Origin: Thalassorhabdomicrobium marinisediminis
GTDB lineage: Bacteria; Pseudomonadota; Alphaproteobacteria; Rhodobacterales; Rhodobacteraceae
DNA: 64,000 nt
Direction of reading: 5' to 3'
Assembly: GCF_003072065.1 (NCBI RefSeq)
Contig: NZ_QCYG01000005.1
Location: 248,001 to 312,000 of the forward strand
A program made the position numbers and the translations under genes. Under the pieces are notes generated by a model. It worked only from the letters and a program-made list of their open reading frames with translations, did not search any database and was not told where the DNA came from. This document shows positions 38,701 through 46,998 of the stretch, piece by piece; the first letter of the stretch is position 1, and each line of letters begins with the position of its first letter.

Positions 38701-39815
38701 CGGACCTTTGGCTCGCCCCTGATCTGCTGTTCGACGGAGAGCGCCTGCAGCCCGGACAGGCACTGCATCTGGTCGATGGTGTGGTGGCCGGGATCAGCCC
38801 CGCCCCGTCGGATGCGCAGCCCCTGCCGGGGCTGGTCACGCCGGGCTTTGTCGATCTGCAGGTGAACGGCGGCGGCGGGGTCATGGTCAATTCGACCCCC
38901 ACCCCCGAGGGCATCCGCCGGGTTCTTGCCGCCCACCGCAGCCTTGGCACCGTGGCGATCCTGCCCACGGTGATCACCGACGCGCCTGAAGTTCTGGAAC
39001 AGGTCACCGAAGCGGCCCTGACCCTGACCGATGAGCCGGGGTTTGCCGGCCTCCATATCGAAGGGCCGCACATTTCGACCGCGCGGCGCGGCACCCATGC
39101 GGCCCGCTTCGTGCGCCCGCTGGACGCTGCAACGCTGGGCTGCGTCGAACGGCTGCGGGCGCAAGACGTGCCGGTGATGATCACCGTCGCCCCGGAAAGC
39201 GCGTCGCCCGAACAGGTGGCGACCCTGACCCGCATGGGGGCGATCGTCTCGGTCGGGCATTCCGACGCCACCGCCGAAGAGGCCCGCGCCCTGATCAACG
39301 CAGGCGCCTGTTGCGGCACCCATCTGTTCAACGCCATGTCGCCGATGCTGGGCCGCGCGCCGGGTGTCACCGGCGCGCTGATCAATTCCGAGTGCTACAC
39401 CGGCATCATCTGCGACGGACACCACGTTGCCGACGAGATGGTGGGCCTTGCCCTTCGCGCACGGCCCCGCCCCGACCGGATGTTCCTTGTCTCTGACGCC
39501 ATGGCCACGGTCGGCGGCCCTGCGTCCTTCGATCTTTACGGGCGCACGATCTCGGTCCGGGACGGCAAGCTGGTGAACGACGAAGGCAGCCTTGCCGGCG
39601 CCCATGTCACACAGGCCGAGGGCGTGCAGCGTCTGGTGCGGTATGTGGGTGTTTCGGCGCAGGACGCGCTGCGCATGGCGATCACCACCCCCGCCGCCTG
39701 CATTGGCCGGCCCAAGCTTGCGCAGCTGGTCGGGCGGCCCGCGCAGGATGTGATCGTGCTGTCCGAGGGGTTGGAATATCGCGGCGATCTGCCCACCACG
39801 CTTGCAGCCCGGTGA
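38697..39815 (+). CDS. nagA: N-acetylglucosamine-6-phosphate deacetylase
   Basis: A 372-residue amidohydrolase that deacetylates GlcNAc-6-phosphate (or the GalNAc analogue). GFVDLQVNGGGGV marks the first barrel strand; metal and catalytic residues lie in HIEGPHI, VGHSDATAEEA, CCGTHLFNAM and LVSDAMATVG. Length is typical (about 370-380). It overlaps the KbaZ-like gene by 4 nt and is followed at once by cutC. Because the operon has both NagB-II and AgaS-like proteins, the true substrate could be GalNAc-6-phosphate. Confidence 0.94.
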   Translation: MTDLWLAPDLLFDGERLQPGQALHLVDGVVAGISPAPSDAQPLPGLVTPGFVDLQVNGGGGVMVNSTPTPEGIRRVLAAHRSLGTVAILPTVITDAPEVLEQVTEAALTLTDEPGFAGLHIEGPHISTARRGTHAARFVRPLDAATLGCVERLRAQDVPVMITVAPESASPEQVATLTRMGAIVSVGHSDATAEEARALINAGACCGTHLFNAMSPMLGRAPGVTGALINSECYTGIICDGHHVADEMVGLALRARPRPDRMFLVSDAMATVGGPASFDLYGRTISVRDGKLVNDEGSLAGAHVTQAEGVQRLVRYVGVSAQDALRMAITTPAACIGRPKLAQLVGRPAQDVIVLSEGLEYRGDLPTTLAAR

Positions 39816-40540
39816 TGTCGCAGACTGTTCCCGCCACGCTAGAAGTTTGCATCGAGGAGGCCACCGCGTTGGCTGCGTGCGAGGCCGGAGCCGACCGGAT
39901 CGAGCTGTGCAGCGCCCTTGCGCTCGGCGGTCTCACCCCGTCGCGCGGACTGATGGAGGCGGCCCGCCGCAGCCCCCTGCCCGTGCACGCGATGATCCGC
40001 CCCCGGGACGGGGATTTCGAATTCTCCGCGGCCGAGGTCGCGGTCATGGAAGCCGACATTGACGCCGTGCGGGACGCGGGGCTTGAGGGGGTCGTCCTTG
40101 GGGCGATGCAGGGCGAAGGGCTGGACCTTCAGACCATGGCCCGCCTGCGCGACGCGGCGGGCGGTCTTGCCTGCACCTTGCACCGCGCCATCGACCTCAT
40201 GCCCGATCCCTTCACTGCACTGGAACAGGTGATCGACCTCGGCTTCGTGCGTGTGCTCACCTCCGGGGGCGCGCGACAGGCCTGCGACGGCCTGGGCCGT
40301 CTGGCCGCGCTGCAAGAGGTCGCTGGCGGCCGGATCGAGATCATGGCCGGCAGCGGGCTGACGCCTGACAACGTGGCGCGTGTGGCGGACCGGACGGGCA
40401 TCCGGTCGTTCCATGCCTCCTGCGCGGTGCCTCTGGCCGTGGCCGACAACATCGCGGCCTTCGGCTTCGCGGCGGCGTCGCGCAAGCGGACGGATGCCTC
40501 GGCCATCGCCGCCATGAAAGCCGCCTTGGCCCCGCTCTAG
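39815..40540 (+). CDS. cutC: CutC-family protein
   Basis: A 241-residue TIM-barrel protein. LEVCIEEATALAACEAGADRIELCSALALGGLTPS is shown here only in part by EVCIEEA and GADRIELCSALA; later MIRPRDGDFEF, HRAIDLMPD and VLTSGGARQACDG complete the family pattern. CutC was named for copper homeostasis but its reaction is not established; in this operon an aminosugar-related role is as likely. Start is ATG 39815 (TGATG with nagA) or GTG 39812 (GTGA). Its stop overlaps the convergent prepilin peptidase remnant. Confidence 0.9.
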   Translation: MSQTVPATLEVCIEEATALAACEAGADRIELCSALALGGLTPSRGLMEAARRSPLPVHAMIRPRDGDFEFSAAEVAVMEADIDAVRDAGLEGVVLGAMQGEGLDLQTMARLRDAAGGLACTLHRAIDLMPDPFTALEQVIDLGFVRVLTSGGARQACDGLGRLAALQEVAGGRIEIMAGSGLTPDNVARVADRTGIRSFHASCAVPLAVADNIAAFGFAAASRKRTDASAIAAMKAALAPL

Positions 40541-40993
40541 AGGGCACCGCTCCAGTTCAGGGCGACGTAAATCAGACCAGCTGCCCCGATGCTGATCCCC
40601 ATGGGGTAGCGGCCGCTTTCCTGCAGCCCGATCCAGGGCCCGCCGCACGCCCAAAAGGATGACGATTCCCCCCGCCATGCTGAGGCTGAGCAGAAACAGG
40701 AACGGGGCCAGATCGCGCAGCGGGATGAACAGCATCAGCGCTGACTGGATTTTAACGTCTCCGCCCCCCACAAGCCGCGCGGCATTCGCAACCATGCCCA
40801 GCACCAGCACCAGCAACGCAACCCCGACCCGCCCCGCCAGATCCCCCGCCGGAACGGTCCAGACCTCGGCCAGCGCGAAGAGCAGCACGAAGAGCAGCGC
40901 CAAGCGGTTTGGCAGACGCATCTGGCGCAGATCATAAAGAATGACAGCGCCCAGAAGCACGCACAGGCCCACGGTGGACAGGATTTCGATCAC
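40537..40993 (-). pseudogene. Prepilin peptidase (CpaA/TadV type), frameshifted
   Basis: From a GTG at 40993 the frame encodes a short A24-type prepilin peptidase: membrane segments, the first catalytic aspartate in ILYDLRQMRLPNR and the second in GGGDVK. After GVRRALDR the frame turns to basic, non-membrane sequence. Removing one base of the CCC at 40627-40629 restores LQESGRYPMG and a last hydrophobic segment (LIYVALNWSGAL) ending at TAG 40537. The total span of 457 bases equals 152 codons plus one. The gene is normally needed to cut Flp pilins. Either a real lesion or a sequencing error; neighbouring lesions favour decay. Its 3' end overlaps cutC. Confidence 0.78.
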
Positions 40994-41103
40994 GGTGCGT
41001 GGCCCCTTGCCGGTGTGGTCAGACCATCTTGTAGCACCATCGCACAGGCCGGGCGCAAGCCCCCCAAACAGCATGCTTAACCGGAAAATTAGCTAAGAAT
41101 CGT

Positions 41104-41109
41104 TATAAT
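41104..41109 (+). promoter_or_regulatory. Consensus -10 element upstream of flp remnant
   Basis: TATAAT, a perfect -10 hexamer in an otherwise GC-rich region, lies about 185 bases before the flp remnant. The -35 position at 17-18 bases spacing reads CCGGAA, a poor match; TTAACC slightly further upstream is too far. The 295 bases between the prepilin peptidase and flp hold no gene I can support. Confidence 0.35.
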
Positions 41110-41288
41110 TGCTTCGGCAGTGCGCCACATTGCAGTCCGATTGGTTTGCGACTGTCCCCAAGTCGCCCCTCTGACTGCATGGCAGTACGGGCTCTCTGCA
41201 AGGACACGCAAAGCTGTCCGGTAACCAACGAGCAATCAGTCTATGCCACACATGGCATCAGACGCCACCTGTAAGGAAAGACCAGACC

Positions 41289-41488
41289 AGGACCTTCACA
41301 CGCAAAGCACTCAACACCTTCGCCCGGGCCGTCGCCAAGGACGAAGACGGCGCAACCACCATCGAATACGGCCTTTTCGCCGCCCTTGTGGGCGCGGTGA
41401 TCGTCGGGACGGTCGTTACGCTGGGCGATAACACTGAAAAGGCTTCGCGAAAATGTACGACGCTTTGAGCTTGGCAGTCGCGGAATGA
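41289..41488 (+). pseudogene. Flp/Fap-type pilin, no start codon and C-terminal frameshift
   Basis: The frame TFTRKALNTFARAV then KDEDGATTIEYGLFAALVG is an unmistakable type IVb Flp pilin, with the G/ATTIEY cleavage site. Two defects appear. No ATG, GTG or TTG occurs in frame where the pilin should start, although AAGGAAAG stands at the right distance from 41289. Near 41450 one T is missing: as given the protein ends ASRKCTTL at TGA 41466, but adding one T restores AFAKMYDALSLAVAE and a stop at 41488. Length is 200 bases, one short of 67 codons. The cognate peptidase gene is also frameshifted. Confidence 0.75.
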
Positions 41489-41569
41489 CAGCTTGGCGGT
41501 GCTTATGGCCGGACCATGCGCACCGTCGCTTCCAACGAATTCACTAGAACTGCTCTGCAAGGATCGCTT

Positions 41570-42757
41570 ATGCCTTTCGATTCCACGACATCCAAGGATC
41601 TGACAACGGTGCAGGCCTATGTATGTTCGGATGCAGGCGCGGCGGTCGCGCGCGCCGTGTTTGAGCGTTACGGCGGCACCGCATCGGCCCTACATGGCGG
41701 CGGGCTGAGCGGCGCAACGCGCCTCAGCACCGGCGCACGTCTGGCGGATATCGTGCTGGCCGAGATCGGCAGCATCCCGGTCGAGATGGCCTGCGAATGC
41801 GTCGCCGAGATTTCCGCCTCTGGCGCCCATGTCATCGTGCTGGGCGATCAGGCAGACATCGCCACCTACCGCGCCATGCTCAAAGCAGGCGCGACCGATT
41901 ATTTCAGCTTTCCGGTGACGCCCGAGGACATCCTTGCCGTGCGCCCCAAAGCCCTCGTGGCGGCCCCTGTCAAATTGCTGTCCCTGGCGGTCATGGGCAG
42001 CAACGGCGGCGTGGGTGCCAGCCTTCTGGCGCAAAACCTTGCCTTTCATGCCGCCGCCGCAAAGGGCGCGGGCCTGCGCACGGCGCTGATCGACGCCGAT
42101 CTGCAGTTCGGCTCGCAGGCGATCGACATGGACCGCGACGAGACGGCCGGCCTGTTCGATGCCCTGATGGCGCCAGAGCGGATCGACGAAACCTTCATCG
42201 GCGCCACCATGGACCCGTTGGCGGACCGGCTGTTGATGTATTCGCAACAGGTCCGCATGGGGCAGGACGCGCTTCCTTATGAGGGTGGGCTGTCGGGCAT
42301 CCTGCCGCCTCTGCCCACGGCGTTCGAGGCGGTGATCACCGACCTCCCGCGGGAGACGTTGATGCGGCGTGAGGATCTCGCCGGACATTTCGACGCGCTC
42401 TTGCTGGTGATGCCCGCCGGATTTTCCGGCGTCAGCGCCGCGACCCGCCTGATGGAACGGCTGTCGGCGCGCAATCCCGACCTTGCCATCCAGCCGGTCC
42501 TGTCCGAGCTGCACGCCGACGCGGGCCTGTCGCGCAAGGATATCGAGCGGACTTTGGGCCATGCCCTCGCCGGCACCCTGCCCCGCTGCGACGCGCCCAT
42601 TGTCCGTGCCCAGCGCGCGGCAAAGCCGCTGGTCGCGGTGCAACCCCGCGGTGGCTATGCCAAGGCGGTCAAAGCGCTCTGGTCCGCGGCACAGGTGGCC
42701 CGACCCGCCACGCCAAACGCGGCCAAACCACCCGTCAAAAGAAGGTTCTTCGGATGA
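41570..42757 (+). CDS. cpaE: CpaE/TadZ-like pilus localisation ATPase
   Basis: A 395-residue protein: an N-terminal receiver-like domain (about 10-130) without clear phospho-acceptor, then a MinD/ParA-like domain with the deviant Walker A GSNGGVGASLLAQ near residue 142 and LIDADLQFGSQA. CpaE/TadZ positions the Tad pilus machine at the pole. ATG 41570 has AAGGA 7 nt upstream; an in-frame ATG at 41516 is less likely. It directly follows the flp remnant, while in related bacteria cpaB, cpaC and others lie between, so those genes appear lost. It overlaps cpaF by 4 nt. Confidence 0.88.
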   Translation: MPFDSTTSKDLTTVQAYVCSDAGAAVARAVFERYGGTASALHGGGLSGATRLSTGARLADIVLAEIGSIPVEMACECVAEISASGAHVIVLGDQADIATYRAMLKAGATDYFSFPVTPEDILAVRPKALVAAPVKLLSLAVMGSNGGVGASLLAQNLAFHAAAAKGAGLRTALIDADLQFGSQAIDMDRDETAGLFDALMAPERIDETFIGATMDPLADRLLMYSQQVRMGQDALPYEGGLSGILPPLPTAFEAVITDLPRETLMRREDLAGHFDALLLVMPAGFSGVSAATRLMERLSARNPDLAIQPVLSELHADAGLSRKDIERTLGHALAGTLPRCDAPIVRAQRAAKPLVAVQPRGGYAKAVKALWSAAQVARPATPNAAKPPVKRRFFG

Positions 42758-44364
42758 ACGCCCACGTCTCGCAACCTTCAAAACGCGAGGCGTTGGAACA
42801 GGTCCTGTCCATCGCCCAACAGATCGACGCCGACGGGTTGTCCGCAGCCGAGCGCGCCAATGTGGCGGTTTCTTTCGTGGTCGAGAATTCGACGACAAGC
42901 TGGCCGCTGGCGATACAGCGCGAGTTGCTGACCGAGGCGACGCAGGCTTTGGGCGGACCGGATGCCACGCCGTCTGCGCGTGCCACGCCTGCCCCGTCCG
43001 CGCCGGAACCAAACCCCGACGCAAGCCCCCGCGCAGATCGTCCCAACGCGGCTGCCGCTACACCGCAGCCGGACCGCACGCAAGACCGCGACACCTCGCA
43101 CGAGTTGATGACCCTCGCCAATGAGGTGATCCGCGCCCTGTCCGAGGTCCTTGATTTCGCGGACCTTGCAGGACAGAGCCGCGCCGAGCAGGAAAAACAG
43201 ATCCACGCCGCGATCCGCATGCTGTCGGAACAGCGCAAGATGCACCTGAACGGGCGCGAAGTGGCCGACCTTGTGGGTGCCGTTCTGGCCGACATGCTGG
43301 GCCTTGGCCCGCTGGAAGCCCTGCTGGCCGATGAGGATATCACCGACATCATGGTGAACGGGCCGAAGAAGGTCTATGTCGAGCGCCACGGCAAGCTGGA
43401 ACTGACACCGATCCGCATCCGCGACAACGCCCATGTCTTCGCCGTGGCCAGCCGGATCGTCGCCGAAGTGGGCCGCCGGATCGACGAAAGCCAGCCGATG
43501 GTCGATGCCCGCCTGAAAGACGGCAGCCGCGTCAACGTCGCTGTGCCGCCGCTGGCCATCGACGGACCGACGATCACCATCCGGAAGTTCCCGACAAACC
43601 CCGTGCGGCTGGACAAGCTCGTGGCCGGCGGCAGCCTGTCGTCGCAGATGGCGGCCTTTCTCGGGCTGGCGGCCTTTCTGCGTCTGAACGTCCTGATCTC
43701 GGGCGGCACTGGGTCGGGCAAGACGACGCTGATGAACGCCATGTCGCAATTCATCCCCGAGGGCGAACGCCTTGTCACCATTGAGGATGCCGCCGAACTG
43801 CGGTTCCAGCAGCCCCACGTCGTGCGCTTCGAGACCCGCCCCCCGAACGTGGAAGGCACCGGCGAGGTGACCATGCGGACCCTCGTGCGCAACGCGCTTC
43901 GGATGCGCCCGGACCGGATCATCATCGGCGAGATTCGCGGTGATGAGGTGCTGGACCTGCTGCAGGCGATGAACACCGGCCACGATGGGTCGATGTCGAC
44001 CCTGCACGCCAATTCCCCCCGCGAAGCGCTGACCCGCGTGGAAAGCATGGCGGCGCTGGCGGGCTTCGCCCCGGGCGGTGGCGTCGTGCGGCGCCAGTTG
44101 ACCGACGCGGTGCATCTGATCATCCAGGTCTCGCGCATGCGCGACGGCAAGCGCCGCATCACCTCGATCTCCGAGGTGGCGGGCATCGCAGGGGACACGA
44201 TCACCCTGCAGGACCTTTTCGTTTTCGAGGCCGACCCCACCAGCACCCGCACCGAGGTGCGCGGCGCCTTCCGCTACACCGGATTTCAACCCAAGTTCGC
44301 GACCAAGGCGGCGGACTACGGGGTCGCCGGTGATCTCGACGCCATCCTCGGGGGGCGGGCATGA
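42754..44364 (+). CDS. cpaF: CpaF/TadA-like pilus assembly ATPase
   Basis: A 536-residue secretion ATPase. A low-complexity Ala/Pro linker (about 70-110) precedes the N-terminal domain with EALLADEDITDIMVNGPKKVYVE. The motor domain has Walker A SGGTGSGKTTLMNAM near 316, the Asp box IEDAAELRF, Walker B IIIGEIRGDEVLDLLQAMNTGHDGSMSTLHA region and a HANSPRE histidine. It powers Flp pilus extrusion. It is intact although the pilin, its peptidase and the secretin genes are damaged or absent. Overlaps cpaE and tadB by 4 nt each. Confidence 0.93.
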   Translation: MNAHVSQPSKREALEQVLSIAQQIDADGLSAAERANVAVSFVVENSTTSWPLAIQRELLTEATQALGGPDATPSARATPAPSAPEPNPDASPRADRPNAAAATPQPDRTQDRDTSHELMTLANEVIRALSEVLDFADLAGQSRAEQEKQIHAAIRMLSEQRKMHLNGREVADLVGAVLADMLGLGPLEALLADEDITDIMVNGPKKVYVERHGKLELTPIRIRDNAHVFAVASRIVAEVGRRIDESQPMVDARLKDGSRVNVAVPPLAIDGPTITIRKFPTNPVRLDKLVAGGSLSSQMAAFLGLAAFLRLNVLISGGTGSGKTTLMNAMSQFIPEGERLVTIEDAAELRFQQPHVVRFETRPPNVEGTGEVTMRTLVRNALRMRPDRIIIGEIRGDEVLDLLQAMNTGHDGSMSTLHANSPREALTRVESMAALAGFAPGGGVVRRQLTDAVHLIIQVSRMRDGKRRITSISEVAGIAGDTITLQDLFVFEADPTSTRTEVRGAFRYTGFQPKFATKAADYGVAGDLDAILGGRA

Positions 44365-45299
44365 CGGTGATGCTGCTTCTGCCTATTGCGTTTGCCGTGG
44401 CCTTTATCGGCGGGCTGATCGCTGTGATGATCCACATGGACCGGCGGCGGCGCAGGCATACGGCGCGGCTGCAACGGGTGCGCGGCGACGCCATCGCCAC
44501 GGTGGCCACACCCACCCTGCCGCGCAAGGACCGACAAGCCCGCTCGGGCCTGTTTGCGCGGATCGAGGCGGAGCTGGAGCGCACCAGCCTGCGCACCCGC
44601 ACCGGCGAGCTTGTCTTGCAAGTCACCGTCGGCACGCTGGCGCTCTATCTTCTCTTGGTGCTTTTGCTGGGGATGAACCCGCTTCTGGCGCTGCCTTTGG
44701 CGCTTCTCGCGCCGCCTGCGCTGGCGGTTCTGGTGCTTCGCGCGGCACAGGCCCGCTATCTTGTGGCCTTCAACACCGACCTGCCCGAAGCGCTGGACGT
44801 GTTCGCGCGGGGGCTGCGGGCGGGGCGGCCGGTGTCGGATTCCCTGTCCATCGTTGTCGAAACGTCGAAAGGGGCGATCCGCAAGGAGTTCTCGCGCTGC
44901 TATGACGAGACGCGCATGGGCGCGACCTTGCCTGAGAGCCTGTCGCGATTGCAAACCCGCGTCCCCACGCCGGAAGTGAGCTTTTTTGCTGTTGCGACGT
45001 CATTGCAAACTGAAACCGGTGGTAATTTGATCGAGACGATGGAGGGGTTGGCCCACCAGTTGCGCGAACGGCGCAAGTTGCGCAAGAAGGCACGGGCGCT
45101 CACGTCCGAGGCGCGCGCCTCGGCCCTGATCCTTGCGGCGTTGCCCTTTGCGGTCGCCTTCATCCTCGCCTTGCTGAACTGGCAATACCTCGCCCCGCTG
45201 GCGCTGGACACGCGCGGCCAGGTGATGAGCGTCGCGGCTTTGACCAGCATCGGGCTGGGGATGTTCATCATGGCGCGGATGGGAAAGCTCGATGTCTGA
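44361..45299 (+). CDS. tadB: TadB-like pilus platform protein
   Basis: A 312-residue inner-membrane protein with an N-terminal span, a pair of spans near residues 90-130, a T2SSF cytoplasmic domain (FNTDLPEALDVFARGLRAGRPVSD, TETGGNLIETMEGLA) and two C-terminal spans. TadB with TadC forms the platform for CpaF. It appears intact. It overlaps cpaF by 4 nt and the tadC fragment by 8 nt. Confidence 0.9.
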   Translation: MTVMLLLPIAFAVAFIGGLIAVMIHMDRRRRRHTARLQRVRGDAIATVATPTLPRKDRQARSGLFARIEAELERTSLRTRTGELVLQVTVGTLALYLLLVLLLGMNPLLALPLALLAPPALAVLVLRAAQARYLVAFNTDLPEALDVFARGLRAGRPVSDSLSIVVETSKGAIRKEFSRCYDETRMGATLPESLSRLQTRVPTPEVSFFAVATSLQTETGGNLIETMEGLAHQLRERRKLRKKARALTSEARASALILAALPFAVAFILALLNWQYLAPLALDTRGQVMSVAALTSIGLGMFIMARMGKLDV

Positions 45300-45783
45300 G
45301 GGGTTGATGCAGAATATGTTCTGGCTCGCCTTCGGCGGGCTGGCTCTGGTGTCGCTGGGCTGTGCCGCGCTGTTGCATCATGAGGTGCAGCGCAGCCGGT
45401 TGGCGGGCCGCCTGCACCGCGCCAAGGCGAGCACGCCGCCCCGTCAAGGCACCCGCCCTACGGGTCAAGGTGGCAGTTTTGCCCATGCGGTCCGGTCCGC
45501 GCGCGCAGTGATCGCGGGGATCGGCGAGCGCTTCGCCGCCGTTCTGGGCGGGGAAGCCCATGACACCGCCTCGGAGCTTGCCTCGACCGGGTTTCGCAGC
45601 CGTGACGCGCTGCTGATCTATGCCTTCCTCAAGACCGTGCTGCCGCTGATCGCCGTGACTGTCGGGCTGGTCTGGATGCTGGCGACGACCAATATCGGGA
45701 TCGATATGTTGTTCCCCGCCGCCAAGGTCATCGCCGCCGCCCTGTTCCTGTCAAAGGGTGTCGATTACGTCGTGTCGCACCGG
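45292..45783 (+). pseudogene. TadC-like platform protein, truncated at the N-terminal part
   Basis: From ATG 45292 the frame gives a TadC-like start: an N-terminal span (FWLAFGGLALVSLGCAALL), GFRSRDALLIYAFLKTVLPL and a second hydrophobic region ending LSKGVDYVVSHR at residue 164. A complete TadC is about 320 residues and continues into a T2SSF domain (a segment such as EGLPDALDL). Here that is absent: the frame runs into C/R-rich nonsense and stops at 45825, while the other frame carries a tadG-like 3' end. The break falls next to a short CCGGTG repeat at 45779-45790. A deletion is the simplest reading. Confidence 0.75.
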
Positions 45784-46205
45784 TGCCGGTGCCGCTGTTG
45801 CCGGACATCGTCATCCCGGGCCTGACCCTTCAGGCGCGGTCCACCACGCGGGTGGGCGCGTCACAGGCGCAGTCGGTGTCCTTTACCCATGCAGACGTGG
45901 CCAACGCGAGCACGGTGAAGACCTTTGGCTCAGGGGCTTTGCTGTCATCGGCGGTGGGCGACCTTCTGTCGCCTGCCAACACCGAACTGCGGATCAAGCC
46001 GGGGCAAGAAGGGTTGATCTCGGCGCTGGCAGCGCCGGTGGTGAACGGAGTGCTCGCCGCCCTGCCCTCGGCGCTTCTGACCGGGCTTACCGCGCCTGTG
46101 GACGCTGTCCTTGACGCGACGCTCTCCTCATTGGGCGTGCAGCTTGGCGCGGGGGAGCTGACCTTGACTGGCCACCATTGTGAGCCGATCCGGCTGGTGC
46201 GATAG
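45784..46205 (+). pseudogene. TadG-like pilus protein, C-terminal fragment
   Basis: An open frame of about 140 codons starting abruptly at the end of the tadC fragment. Sequence such as PDIVIPGLTLQARSTTRVGAS, NASTVKTFGSGALLSSAVGDLL and GVQLGAGELTLTGHHC resembles the extracytoplasmic C-terminal part of TadG-like proteins of Rhodobacteraceae, which end with a conserved GxxLGxAD-type block and a cysteine. No N-terminal membrane anchor or vWA part is present and the only start would be a GTG at the junction. It is best read as the remnant right of a deletion that removed tadC-3', the genes between, and tadG-5'. Confidence 0.6.
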
Positions 46206-46245
46206 CGCATCCCCCTTTCCCCGACGTAAAACGCTTGCCTGCGCA

Positions 46246-46267
46246 AACATGAACCTCTATTCATGTT
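46246..46267. promoter_or_regulatory. TetR operator, own-gene copy
   Basis: Perfect inverted repeat AACATGAA (46246-46253), six bases, TTCATGTT (46260-46267), ending three bases before the tetR ATG. It overlaps a possible -10 (TATTCA, 46258-46263) 17 bases after TTGCCT (46235-46240). A near-identical site lies upstream of the binding-protein gene at 54782-54803. Autoregulation by the adjacent TetR protein is inferred. Confidence 0.75.
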
Positions 46268-46270
46268 CCC

Positions 46271-46861
46271 ATGGACAAGCCCAAGCCCCCCAAGACCAAA
46301 CGAGGTCAAGCCCGGCGCGCGCAGATTCTCGCCGCCGCCGAAACCGTCATCGGTGACAACGGGTTTTCCGCCGCTTCGATTGCCGACATCACCCGCGCGG
46401 CCCATACGGCGCTTGGGACGTTCTACATCTACTTTTCCAGCAAAGAGGAGGTGTTTCACGAACTCGTCCTTGAAATGGGGCGCACCACCCGGGCGCAGGT
46501 CGCCGGGGCGATTGCGAAAGCGCCGGACCGGCTGGCGGCCGAGCGCGCGGGGCTTGAGGCGTTCTTGCGCTTCGTCACCGACCGACCCGCCCTCTACCGG
46601 ATCGTGGAAGAGGCCCGCTTCGTCGACCCCGACGCCTACCGCGACTATTTCACCGGCTTCGCCGAAGCCTACAGCACCGGCCTGCGTGAGGCGGAAGGCC
46701 GCGGCGAGGTCTCGCCCGGCGATGCCGAGGTGCGGGCATGGGCGCTGATGGGCATGGCCAAGGCCTTGGGCGACCGCTACGTTTTGTGGGAAGACGCGCC
46801 GGACATCGGCCACGTGGTGGATGAGGCGCACCGCCTGATCTGCAAGGGTCTCGCACCGTGA
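46271..46861 (+). CDS. TetR/AcrR-family transcriptional regulator
   Basis: A 196-residue regulator with a lysine-rich N-terminus, the TetR helix-turn-helix at about 15-62 (RAQILAAAETVIGDNGFSAASI, ALGTFYIYFSSKEEVFHEL) and an all-helical ligand domain. It is the first gene of the acyl-CoA ligase group. TetR proteins near acyl-CoA ligases often bind CoA thioesters or the free acid. The operator at its start and the second copy 8.5 kb away suggest it controls both this operon and the ABC transporter operon converging on it. Confidence 0.93.
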   Translation: MDKPKPPKTKRGQARRAQILAAAETVIGDNGFSAASIADITRAAHTALGTFYIYFSSKEEVFHELVLEMGRTTRAQVAGAIAKAPDRLAAERAGLEAFLRFVTDRPALYRIVEEARFVDPDAYRDYFTGFAEAYSTGLREAEGRGEVSPGDAEVRAWALMGMAKALGDRYVLWEDAPDIGHVVDEAHRLICKGLAP

Positions 46862-46998
46862 GAGGTCTTGTCGATGCCTCCCTCGGCGCTGACGGGATTT
46901 ACCGGCTGAGCCTGTGCCACCGCTTCGTGCCATGCCCCGACACCCGCGCGCGTATGGCCGCCGTCCTCGGGCACGCGCAAGAAATTACCAATGTTTGA
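46858..46998 (+). CDS. Possible small ORF between tetR and acyl-CoA ligase
   Basis: A 46-codon frame starting at a GTG that overlaps the tetR stop (GTGA) and ending 8 nt inside the ligase gene. The product begins RGLVDASLGADGIYRLSL and has no signal or known motif. Chained overlaps on both sides are typical of real operon genes here, but codon content is unremarkable and there is no homology I recognise. It could be a coupling ORF or chance. Confidence 0.22.
   Translation: MRGLVDASLGADGIYRLSLCHRFVPCPDTRARMAAVLGHAQEITNV

Noticed and set aside
41077-41092. TTAACC followed by ATTAGC upstream of flp, considered as a CtrA site
   Set aside because: Second half-site is imperfect and spacing is off by one.
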